58,749 bases of DNA from DAIPXZ01 sp036782995 (GTDB lineage: Bacteria; Bacillota; Clostridia; Saccharofermentanales; Saccharofermentanaceae), in the NCBI GenBank assembly GCA_036782995.1, contig DAIPXZ010000007.1:1-58749 (forward strand). Direction: 5' to 3'. Shown here one piece after another: positions 1 through 7,418 of this stretch; the stretch's first letter is position 1, and each line of letters starts with the position of its first letter. Made by a program: the position numbers and the translations under genes. The notes below the pieces were generated by a model. The model was not told where the DNA came from, made no database searches, and was given only the letters and a program-made list of their open reading frames with translations.

Positions 1-13
1 TATTCCATTTTGA

Positions 14-1396
14 TTAAACCAGTTTCTTTGCCCACTTGTAGGTGCGAATGCGGATGAAGGAAAAGATCGTTTTGATGGATTCTTCTGCAATCATGACACC
101 AAACATGTAGGCGAACGGGAGATGGAAGACGTAGGTGACAACTAATGCGAGCGGGACACCGAAGACCCACAGCATACCGATGTCGATGCTGGCAGCACCA
201 AAGGTATCACCGCCGGCTCGCAGAATTCCGTTCATGGTCGTGGCATTTATGGATTTTGCCCATATTGTTATGGCAGACATAAAGAGGGCGATACTCGCAA
301 AGTCGAGGGCTTCTGCGGAGAGTTCAAAAAACGGCATCAACATGAATTTGCGCAAGAATATGAAAATCGGGCCAAGTATGAGTCCGGAAAGTAGCACGAT
401 GTGCAAAAGACGCCAAGCGTAATTCTTCGCTTTTTCAATGTCGCCTGCCCCGAGCACGTGGCCGATGAGGATACCGCCAGCCGCACCGACTGCATTAAAG
501 AACACGTTCATAATTTCTTGCAATGTCGCATATGCGTTGTAGGCTGCGGATTCCGCAAGCCCGATGCTCGAGAAACAAATACTGTAGACCATGACACCAG
601 CAGCCCAGAGCTGGTCCTTTGCCAAAAGAGGGATGGCGGTTTTGACCATTTTTTTCGTGAGATCGCGATCGGGCTTTGCGTAGTTTTCTTTGGACATGCG
701 AAGCGGGACTTTCTTAGCGGCGGTTAAAATAATGTTCAGAATCAGTTCGACGCCCGCTCCGACGACGGTCGACATGGCGGCCGCGGTAACCCCGAGTCTG
801 GGGAAGCCAAGAAAACCAAATACGAGAACGCTGTCCATTGCTATGTTAATGCATATTGCGACGATGGATGAAATCATTGGAATACGTGTTACACCGATCG
901 ATCTAAGCATGGATGAGAACATAGATGACACGCCCCATAAGGGGTAAGCAAACGCCAGGATTCGCAGATAGAGTACACCGACCTCGCGAGCCCCGGAATC
1001 TTTGGAAAGAAGCATCATGATTGGTTCCCCGGCAAAGAAGCCGAGAGCCCAGAAAGCGATGGATACGATAAGACCGAAGATAAGAGTTGCTGAAAAGGCG
1101 CGTCGAACGCCGTTCAGGTCTTTATTCTTTCCCCAGTATTGCGCGGCGAATATGCTACCGGAAGAGCCGACCGCAAATAAGCCGCACCACATGAGCATAG
1201 TTACGTTATTGGCTTGCCCAGCCCCGCTCAGGAATTTGTCTCCTAATCCGCCGATGAATACGACATCGAAAATGCCGACAACGGCACTCATGAATTGCTG
1301 GAGAATCATCGGAATGGCCAGTTTTGTTAGTTTCTTTGTGAATTCAGCGTCGTGACGCTTGGCAAAAAATGCCGGAACATGAGATTTAGGAGCCAT
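14..1396 (-). CDS. MATE family multidrug efflux transporter
   Basis: A 460-residue polytopic membrane protein with the MATE layout: two related halves (about residues 25-185 and 255-415), each with six predicted membrane segments. It should export cationic drugs or toxins using a sodium or proton gradient, as is known for the family; the substrate cannot be read from sequence. The N-terminal stretch ILQQFMSAVVGIFDVVFIGG is typical of MATE segment 1. The ATG is preceded by AGGAGG. The gene sits alone and leftward, downstream of a leader ORF and an intrinsic terminator, which suggests expression is induced by relief of attenuation. Length is normal for the family and nothing is missing. Confidence 0.93.
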   Translation of the reverse strand: MAPKSHVPAFFAKRHDAEFTKKLTKLAIPMILQQFMSAVVGIFDVVFIGGLGDKFLSGAGQANNVTMLMWCGLFAVGSSGSIFAAQYWGKNKDLNGVRRAFSATLIFGLIVSIAFWALGFFAGEPIMMLLSKDSGAREVGVLYLRILAFAYPLWGVSSMFSSMLRSIGVTRIPMISSIVAICINIAMDSVLVFGFLGFPRLGVTAAAMSTVVGAGVELILNIILTAAKKVPLRMSKENYAKPDRDLTKKMVKTAIPLLAKDQLWAAGVMVYSICFSSIGLAESAAYNAYATLQEIMNVFFNAVGAAGGILIGHVLGAGDIEKAKNYAWRLLHIVLLSGLILGPIFIFLRKFMLMPFFELSAEALDFASIALFMSAITIWAKSINATTMNGILRAGGDTFGAASIDIGMLWVFGVPLALVVTYVFHLPFAYMFGVMIAEESIKTIFSFIRIRTYKWAKKLV

Positions 1397-1454
1397 TAGG
1401 CACCTCCTATAAAGTTATTTTCAAGAACTGCGGGGAAGCTCTGCCGTGAGAAGA

Positions 1455-1489
1455 CAAAAAACCCGAGGTGATTCGTTTATCGCCTCGGG
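1455..1489 (-). terminator. Intrinsic terminator/attenuator upstream of MATE gene
   Basis: On the minus strand, CCCGAGG and CCTCGGG pair with a GAT/ATC extension and are followed directly by TTTTTT. It lies between the leader ORF and the MATE start codon, so it can stop transcription before the gene. A competing pairing is visible: GATTCG and GCCTC inside the leader ORF match CGAATC and GAGGC in the terminator stem. That is the arrangement of a ribosome-controlled attenuator. Confidence 0.75.
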
Positions 1490-1528
1490 TAAAATAACTA
1501 CGTGATTTCTTCGCAAGAAGGAAATCGC

Positions 1529-1594
1529 TTAGTAATCCAAGTGAGAGGCTCGAATCGTGTTATTAAACTGTTCTGTACGATTAATATGTTTCAA
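1529..1594 (-). CDS. Leader peptide (21 aa) of the MATE attenuator
   Basis: A 21-codon ORF starting with TTG, preceded by a strong AAGGAGG. The product begins MKHINRTEQF and ends RASHLDY. It lies between a good promoter and the attenuator terminator. GAGAGG just before its start can pair with CCTCTC near its end, and its last third can pair with the 5' arm of the terminator. Short leader ORFs that sense ribosome-blocking drugs are established for Firmicute resistance genes. That this one does the same is inference from layout; no characterised leader sequence was recognised. Confidence 0.55.
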   Translation of the reverse strand: MKHINRTEQFNNTIRASHLDY

Positions 1595-1626
1595 CCCTCT
1601 CGCCTCCTTACGTTTATGATGGTTTG

Positions 1627-1655
1627 AGTTTACTCTTTGACATATGTCGTGTCAA
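1627..1655 (-). promoter_or_regulatory. Sigma-A-type promoter for leader/MATE transcript
   Basis: On the minus strand, TTGACA (1650-1655) and TAAACT (1627-1632) are separated by 17 bp, 33 bp upstream of the leader start. The spacer contains the perfect palindrome GACATATGTC, which could also be a repressor site. Confidence 0.65.
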
Positions 1656-1689
1656 CATGAAATTTTTGATAGATGAAAGATATATATTT

Positions 1690-1698
1690 TGGTATAAT
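1690..1698 (+). promoter_or_regulatory. Extended -10 promoter for pgk-tpi
   Basis: TGGTATAAT is an extended -10 (TG-N-TATAAT). A -35 match is weak. It would give a leader of about 140 nt before the PGK-TIM gene; no recognised riboswitch is seen in that leader. Confidence 0.6.
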
Positions 1699-1846
1699 AG
1701 AAAAGCTTTAGTGCCCATTTTTTCGAAATGAGCTTCGAGGCAATTATTTCTTATCCTATGCTAATGAGAAAGAGCGGACATTTTCCCGTACGGAGAGTGA
1801 ATGCCACAGTCTTTGCGGCAAAAAAATATGAAGGAGCGTGAACTTT

Positions 1847-3793
1847 ATGGCAATGGTTCAAAAGAAGAACGTCGAGGACTTAAATGTTTCCGGCAAGAAA
1901 GTAATCGTACGCGTGGATTTTAACGTCCCGCTCGACAAAAAGACAGGTGAGATTACAGATGATAAGAGAATTAAGGGTGCTCTCCCGACAATTCAATATC
2001 TTGTAAATCAAAATGCGAAGGTCATTCTTGTTTCCCACTTGGGTCGTCCGAAGAATGGTCCGGAGGCTGCTTTCTCCATGAAGCCGGCTGCAGAGCGTTT
2101 GAGCGAATTGATTGGTAAGCCGGTTATTTTGGCTGCTGATGTTATCGGTGAAGATGCGAAGGCAAAAGCTGCCGCTCTTAATGACGGTGACATTTTAATG
2201 CTCGAGAATGTTCGTTTCCACAAGGAAGAAACAAAGAATGATCCTGCTTTTGCTGCAGAGCTCGCTTCTATGGCAGATTTGTATGTCAATGATGCATTTG
2301 GTACGGCTCATCGTGCACATGCGTCTACAGCAGGACTTGCAAATTTCCTTCCTTCTGCATCCGGTTATTTGATTCAAAAAGAAATCGATTTCATCGGCGG
2401 TGCTTTGGCAAACCCGAAGCGTCCTTTTGTCGCTATCTTGGGTGGTGCGAAGGTTTCCGATAAGATTGGTGTTATTTCTAACCTTATTGATAAGGCTGAC
2501 ACGATTATCATCGGTGGCGGTATGTCTTATACATTTGCTGCTGCGAAGGGATATCCGATCGGCACTTCTCTTTGCGAAGCGGACAAGATTGACCTCGCAA
2601 AGGATTTGATGGCGAAGGCAGAAGAGAAGGGTGTTAAGCTCTTGCTCCCATTGGATACTGTGGTCGCAGATAGCTTTGCTGCTGATGCAAACTCTCAGGT
2701 AGTTGATGCAGATCAGATTCCGGATGGCTGGATGGGTCTGGATATCGGACCGAAGTCCATCGAGTGCTTCTCTGCTGCTATTAAGGAAGCAAAGACGATC
2801 ATTTGGAATGGCCCTGCAGGTGTTTTCGAGTTTGAAAAGTTTGCTGTTGGCACACGTTCCTTGGCGAAGGCTATTGCCGAATCCGAAGCCATTTCCATTA
2901 TTGGCGGCGGTGATTCCGCAGCAGCAATTGAAAAACTCGGATTTGCAGACAAGGTATCCCATATCTCTACCGGCGGCGGTGCTTCCCTCGAGTTCATCGA
3001 AGGAAAGGTTCTCCCGGGTATTGATTGTCTCCAGGACAAGGTTGCTTGCCGCACATTTGCTGCCGGTAACTGGAAGATGAATTGTGGTGTTCCTGCCGAT
3101 GCTACGAAGCTGATTGAGGCTTTGAAGCCGCTTGTGAAGGATGCAGAGAATAAGATTGCTCTTGGCGTTCCTTTCCTTGCGATTCCGGCTGCTTTGGAAG
3201 CTGCTGCATATACGAACATTAAGATTGCCGCACAAAACTGCCACTTCAACGAGAAGGGTGCTTTTACCGGTGAAATTTCCCCGGCATGGCTCGCAAAGCT
3301 TGGTGTCACTTATGTTATTCTCGGTCACTCAGAGAGAAGAGAATACTTTGCAGAGACGAATGAGACCGTAAACAAGAAGGTTAAGGCTTGTCTCCAATGG
3401 GGTCTGAAGCCGATTATCTGCTGTGGCGAGACATTGGAACAACGCGAGAGTGGTGTTCACTTTGATTGGATTAAGAGCCAAATCGTCGGCGCATTTGAAG
3501 GCGTTCCGGCAGAGAAGCTTTGCCAAATCACAGTTGCATATGAGCCAATTTGGGCTATCGGCACTGGTAAGGTTGCTACAGATGAGCAAGCAGAAGAGAT
3601 TTGCGGATTTATTCGCAGTGTCCTCGCTGACCTCTATTGCGAGAAGTGTGCTTCCGAAATGACCATTCAATATGGCGGATCGGTAAGTGCTACATCGGCA
3701 AAAGGCCTCTTCGCACAGAAGAATATCAACGGCGGCTTGGTCGGCGGTGCTTCTTTGAAGGCTCCTGATTTCTCCGCAATCTGCCATTCCTAA
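1847..3793 (+). CDS. pgk-tpiA: Phosphoglycerate kinase-triosephosphate isomerase fusion protein
   Basis: One 648-residue chain carrying two glycolytic enzymes. Residues 1 to about 395 are phosphoglycerate kinase (VDFNVPL, SHLGRP, GGAKVSDKIG, WNGPAGVFE, GGGDSAAA nucleotide loop). Residues from about 403 are triosephosphate isomerase, with Lys410 (GNWKMN), His494 (GHSERR), Glu566 (AYEPIWAIGTGK) and the GGSV/GGLVGGASL phosphate loops. Both active sites look complete. The join is short (about ten residues, CLQDKVACRT) with no stop or frameshift. ATG 1847 is chosen because AAGGAG lies 10 bp upstream; an in-frame GTG at 1838 is too close to it. Fused PGK-TIM is known from Thermotoga; it is unusual here. 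The two enzymes act on neighbouring steps of lower glycolysis in the cytoplasm. A terminator follows, so it is a single-gene unit. Confidence 0.95.
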   Translation: MAMVQKKNVEDLNVSGKKVIVRVDFNVPLDKKTGEITDDKRIKGALPTIQYLVNQNAKVILVSHLGRPKNGPEAAFSMKPAAERLSELIGKPVILAADVIGEDAKAKAAALNDGDILMLENVRFHKEETKNDPAFAAELASMADLYVNDAFGTAHRAHASTAGLANFLPSASGYLIQKEIDFIGGALANPKRPFVAILGGAKVSDKIGVISNLIDKADTIIIGGGMSYTFAAAKGYPIGTSLCEADKIDLAKDLMAKAEEKGVKLLLPLDTVVADSFAADANSQVVDADQIPDGWMGLDIGPKSIECFSAAIKEAKTIIWNGPAGVFEFEKFAVGTRSLAKAIAESEAISIIGGGDSAAAIEKLGFADKVSHISTGGGASLEFIEGKVLPGIDCLQDKVACRTFAAGNWKMNCGVPADATKLIEALKPLVKDAENKIALGVPFLAIPAALEAAAYTNIKIAAQNCHFNEKGAFTGEISPAWLAKLGVTYVILGHSERREYFAETNETVNKKVKACLQWGLKPIICCGETLEQRESGVHFDWIKSQIVGAFEGVPAEKLCQITVAYEPIWAIGTGKVATDEQAEEICGFIRSVLADLYCEKCASEMTIQYGGSVSATSAKGLFAQKNINGGLVGGASLKAPDFSAICHS

Positions 3794-3830
3794 TCTAAGG
3801 GACGCAGTACATTTCATAATTGAATCATGA

Positions 3831-3870
3831 AAACTCCCGAGGCTGGATATCCACGCTTCGGGAGTTTTTT
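3831..3870 (+). terminator. Terminator after pgk-tpiA
   Basis: AAACTCCCGA and TCGGGAGTTT form a ten-pair stem followed by a T run. Confidence 0.85.
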
Positions 3871-3884
3871 ATGCGAAATACACG

Positions 3885-3893
3885 TGGTACAAT
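3885..3893 (+). promoter_or_regulatory. Extended -10 promoter
   Basis: TGGTACAAT (TG-N-TACAAT) lies about 70 bp upstream of the membrane-protein gene at 3962, directly after the pgk-tpiA terminator. Confidence 0.45.
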
Positions 3894-3961
3894 AATGCAG
3901 ATTGGATGGCTGTCATATCGCTTTGACGATATTCCCCTGAAATGAAGAAAAAAGGTGTTGT

Positions 3962-5083
3962 ATGCAAAATAACGATAGTAAAACTGAGCAAAAAGTAACG
4001 GTAAGCTCCGGATACGTGGCATTGGTTTTCCTGGCTTTGTCATTGGTGCTACTGGTTGGCTCCGTGATGTGCTGTCGTTTTCTTTCGATATCGAATTATG
4101 ACACGGGGCTCATTATCATTGCAGAGGTGATGCTGGTCGGTGCGGCATTCGTGGACACGCGTACATCCTGTCGTGGGATGGTTTTTGAAAAGGACGGATT
4201 AAGGATATTGCGATTTTTCCACAGGGACACGTGGTATCCGTATGAGCAATATACGGTAATTCCATGTGCGGTATACCCGCTTGATGATAATCAGGAGCAA
4301 AAGCAAGAGGATTATGTAACCTTGGAGAAGGCCAATGCTCAAATAGTGCATATTCTTGATAAGAAAACCGGCGTCGAGAAGAATATACCCTTCTACTATA
4401 TGTCGAAGAACGCGGCAATTCGATTGGCGGCACGTGCGATGGAAGAATCATTAACCTATGAGACGAAAGCGAAACCACAGGAAGTACATCTCCGCTTCTA
4501 TCCTGATCAGGTGGAAAACACGGAGGATCGGGGCGGTTTCTTGTTATACCTGTTTTTGCTGGTGGTGCCCGCGATTGTCTTCTATTCTTCTTTGCACGGC
4601 AGTGCAATTGATCCGAAAATGCATTTCATGGCGATTCTAATTACATTTGTCTTTTTTGCGATATCCTTTACGACGATATTTGCGTCTTTTTCACGCCGAA
4701 AAAAGCTTGGCCGCCAGGTCAGTGTTACAGTGAGCGAAAAGCAATTGACTGTTGACGGGGCGGTTTTTCGGCATGAAGATATTTCAAACGTTCTGGTGAC
4801 GAGTCCGTTTCATCCGACACAGGATCGTGCAATGACGGTGGAAAGGCAAGGCGCGCCGAAAACGGAAGTGTTTCTTGGAAAATGTCGTTTGATTCAGAAA
4901 TACAATGAACATGGATTGAAGTCCATTCAAACCATAGGTTTTTTCTACCCGTACCTTTTTATGGTATTATTACTCACAAAGTACAATTATACGGAGGGCA
5001 TACCAATGAAAGAGCTTATTTCTATTGAAATCGAAGAAATGAATCGTAATGTCGTTTCTTTTCGAGGCGACAAGAATAAGTGA
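3962..5083 (+). CDS. Hypothetical membrane protein with PH-like soluble segments
   Basis: A 373-residue protein not recognised as any named family. It has two predicted membrane helices near residues 19-62 and two more near 191-235. The segments after each pair (about 68-150 and 248-325) read like the beta-rich PH-like domains of small bacterial membrane proteins (for example GMVFEKDGLRIL and SVTVSEKQLTVDG), which is only a resemblance. The last 26 codons coincide with a possible separate leader ORF with its own strong ribosome binding site. The stop lies 6 bp before the ABC-F start, so the two genes are probably co-transcribed. Start chosen at the first ATG after AAAGGTG. Confidence 0.7.
   Translation: MQNNDSKTEQKVTVSSGYVALVFLALSLVLLVGSVMCCRFLSISNYDTGLIIIAEVMLVGAAFVDTRTSCRGMVFEKDGLRILRFFHRDTWYPYEQYTVIPCAVYPLDDNQEQKQEDYVTLEKANAQIVHILDKKTGVEKNIPFYYMSKNAAIRLAARAMEESLTYETKAKPQEVHLRFYPDQVENTEDRGGFLLYLFLLVVPAIVFYSSLHGSAIDPKMHFMAILITFVFFAISFTTIFASFSRRKKLGRQVSVTVSEKQLTVDGAVFRHEDISNVLVTSPFHPTQDRAMTVERQGAPKTEVFLGKCRLIQKYNEHGLKSIQTIGFFYPYLFMVLLLTKYNYTEGIPMKELISIEIEEMNRNVVSFRGDKNK
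4962..4970 (+). promoter_or_regulatory. Possible internal promoter for the ABC-F gene
   Basis: TGGTATTAT is an extended -10 located inside the 3' end of the preceding gene, about 35 bp before a second in-frame ATG with a strong GGAGGG. It would give the ABC-F gene an independent transcript. Confidence 0.4.
5006..5083 (+). CDS. Possible 25-aa leader peptide upstream of ABC-F gene
   Basis: An ATG in frame with the end of the preceding gene is preceded by ACGGAGGG at good spacing and sits just downstream of an extended -10. Translation from here gives 25 residues beginning MKELISIEIEEMN and ending RGDKNK, with the stop 6 bp before the ABC-F start. Antibiotic-inducible ABC-F genes of this class often have leader ORFs. 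No terminator fits in the gap, so any control would be by translational coupling. It may instead simply be the C-terminus of the 373-residue protein. Confidence 0.35.
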   Translation: MKELISIEIEEMNRNVVSFRGDKNK

Positions 5084-5089
5084 GGGTAT

Positions 5090-6583
5090 ATGCCAAATAT
5101 AGATGTAAACCATTTGTCTTTCACACATGACGGAAGATATATTCCTGTATTCGAAGATGTAAGTTTTCAGATGGACACGGCCTGGCATTTGGGCTTTGTG
5201 GGGAGAAACGGTCGCGGAAAAACGACTTTTCTCAAGCTTTTGATGGGTGATTTTGAATATTCAGGCACCATCAGCACGAAGTCGGTCGTTTTCGAGTATT
5301 TTCCTTTTGCTGTCGAGCATCCGGAGGATTTGACGTACGAGGTCGCCGAAGAGATTATCCCAGAGCTGGAGATGTGGTCGCTTGAAAAAGAGCTCCGTCT
5401 CCTCAATATGGACCCAGATGATATTCTTTATCGTCCCTATCAGACACTCTCCTTCGGGGAGCAGACAAAGGTCATGCTCGCAATTCTTTTCCAGAAGCAA
5501 AACGGTTTTTTGCTCATTGACGAGCCGACAAATCACCTTGATGTGAGCGGACGAAAGCTGGTCAGCGCGTATTTGAAGAAAAAATCCGGCTTCATATTGG
5601 TATCTCATGACCGTGATTTTTTGAACGAATGTATTGATCATGTTTTATCGATTGAAAAGACCAACATCGTGATTCAAAAGGGTAATTTTGACTCGTGGTG
5701 GGAGAATCGCGAACGCCATGAGGCCATGGAAATGGCGGAAAATGACAAATTGAAGCGGGATATATCGCGGCTTGAGGCGGCGTCGAAAAGAACGGCTTCA
5801 TGGTCAGATAAGGCGGAACGCAGTAAAATCGGGTTTGACCCGACAAAGGTTGAAAAGCAAATATCACGAAGAGCCTATGAAGGGGCGAAGGCAAAAAAGC
5901 TCATGAAGCAGGCATCGGCAATTGAGACGCGCCAATCGGCGGCCATCGAAGAGAAAAAGGGACTTCTTAAAAACCATGAGCGTGTCGATGAATTAAAAAT
6001 CAGTCAGCTTCCGTATTTTTCAAAAACTTATGTCGAGGCACGTGACTTATCATTGTATTATGGAGAAAAAATGGTCGTGTCGGGCATTACGTTTCGTATC
6101 GATCGTGGCGAGCGCGTGGCGATTCAAGGGGCGAACGGATCGGGAAAATCGACACTTTTACATGCGGTGATGGGTGAGGATATCCGCCATACAGGCGAGC
6201 TTATCTGTAATCCCCAATTAAAGATATCGTTCGTGTCGCAGGACACGTCGTTCCTTGAAGGATCAATTGCGGAGTACTCTCGGACGAATCAGCTTGATGA
6301 CGCATTATTCCGTGCAATTCTCGTAAAACTGGGTGTAGAGAGGGAGCAATTTGATGTTGATATGAAGGGCTTTTCCGGCGGACAAAAGAAGAAGGTTTTG
6401 CTCGCGCAAAGTCTGGCGACTCCGGCGCACATTCATGTGTGGGACGAACCAATGAATTTTATTGACGTTTTTTCACGTATGCAAATTGAACAACTGATTC
6501 ACGATTATGAGCCGACGCTTCTGTTTGTCGAACATGATTCTAGATTTAGCGATAATGTTGCGACAAAATCAATCTCATTGTAG
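5090..6583 (+). CDS. Lsa-like ABC-F ribosomal protection protein
   Basis: A 497-residue protein with two ABC ATPase domains and no membrane segments. Domain 1: Walker A GRNGRGKTT (about 38-46), signature LSFGEQ (120-125), Walker B LLIDEPTNH (141-149). Domain 2: Walker A GANGSGKST (347-355), signature FSGGQ (428-432), Walker B HVWDEP (449-454), VEHD switch. Between them lies a long charged linker (about 200-310), the part that reaches into the ribosome in ABC-F factors. Length and the N-terminal GRNGRGKTT fit the Lsa/Vga/Vml group, which dislodges lincosamide, streptogramin A and pleuromutilin antibiotics from the 50S subunit. Actual resistance is inferred, not shown. The ATG follows TGAGGG closely. 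Confidence 0.85.
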   Translation: MPNIDVNHLSFTHDGRYIPVFEDVSFQMDTAWHLGFVGRNGRGKTTFLKLLMGDFEYSGTISTKSVVFEYFPFAVEHPEDLTYEVAEEIIPELEMWSLEKELRLLNMDPDDILYRPYQTLSFGEQTKVMLAILFQKQNGFLLIDEPTNHLDVSGRKLVSAYLKKKSGFILVSHDRDFLNECIDHVLSIEKTNIVIQKGNFDSWWENRERHEAMEMAENDKLKRDISRLEAASKRTASWSDKAERSKIGFDPTKVEKQISRRAYEGAKAKKLMKQASAIETRQSAAIEEKKGLLKNHERVDELKISQLPYFSKTYVEARDLSLYYGEKMVVSGITFRIDRGERVAIQGANGSGKSTLLHAVMGEDIRHTGELICNPQLKISFVSQDTSFLEGSIAEYSRTNQLDDALFRAILVKLGVEREQFDVDMKGFSGGQKKKVLLAQSLATPAHIHVWDEPMNFIDVFSRMQIEQLIHDYEPTLLFVEHDSRFSDNVATKSISL

Positions 6584-6606
6584 AATATAAATTTGAGGTG
6601 ATAAAT

Positions 6607-7367
6607 ATGCCGTATAGGGAGTTATTCTACTTTTTAGTATACCCGCTTTCGATTATCATGCTGCTTTTGGGCTTTGGAATCAACGCTTATTGTCGTTTAA
6701 CACTTAATACGTACAGTAAAGTTCTGCCGAAAGCAGGCTTAACGGCCGCTGAAGTTGCGGAGCGGATTCTGGCGAAGTACGGACTTTCGGGAGCCTACGG
6801 ATATGAGCATACTGTGCAAGTGGCGCATGTATCGGGCATGTTTACCGATCATTATTCGCCGAAAGAAAAGACAATTCGTCTCTCGGACAATGTATACGGC
6901 AGCAAATCAGTCGCGGCATATGCGGTTGCAGCACATGAATGCGGACATGCCATTCAGGATAAAGAGCAATATATCAATATATGCCACATATTGTGCACCA
7001 AAAATTGGCATCCGTAGCCAAATTCTGTTCTCGATTCGGATTACCCATTGCACTTTTTGGCATGCTTATGGCTGCCGATTTGGAGGGTGATGTAGCATTC
7101 CTTGATAAATACATGCTACAAATAATGAATATAGGTATTATCCTGTATGCGGTTGGGGTTCTCTTCTATTTTGTGACGATTCCGATTGAACGAAACGCGT
7201 CAAACCGTGCACTTGCTATTTTGAAGGACGAAGGCATTCTGGATTGCGTCGAGTTGGTCGGCGCACAAAAAAGTCTGAATGCAGCAGGTCTGACTTATTT
7301 GGCTGCAGCGGCGGCGTGGGCGGCGACATTTATCCGATTAGCCGCTTTACGAAAAAGAAAAAAGTAA
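6607..7367 (+). pseudogene. YugP-like zinc metallopeptidase, frameshifted
   Basis: Two overlapping frames together make one YugP-type (DUF2268-unrelated, neutral zinc) membrane peptidase. The first part (from ATG 6607, after GAGGTG) has an N-terminal membrane helix, then GLTAAEVAERIL, FTDHYSPKEKTIRLS and the zinc motif HECGH. The second part, in another frame from about 6975, has two or three membrane helices and the conserved IERNASNRAL segment. The break is at GAGCAATATATCAATAT (about 6970-6978), where one extra AT dinucleotide (or one lost base) would explain the shift. If the sequence is right the protein ends shortly after the zinc motif and is probably inactive. A sequencing slip in the AT repeat is the alternative. 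Confidence 0.75.
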
Positions 7368-7382
7368 GTATATACGGTATAA

Positions 7383-7411
7383 AAGAAGCGGGTGCAATGC
7401 CCGCTTCTTTT
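7383..7411. terminator. Bidirectional terminator
   Basis: AAGAAGCGGG and CCCGCTTCTT pair around a 6-nt loop, with A and T runs on the two sides. It serves the convergent metallopeptidase and sensor-kinase genes. Confidence 0.8.
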
Positions 7412-7418
7412 CATATAT

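Noticed and set aside
2195..3328. Long minus-strand frame (377 codons) opposite pgk-tpiA
   Set aside because: It is the antisense shadow of a highly conserved coding region, with no ribosome binding site and Cys/Arg/Ser-rich content.
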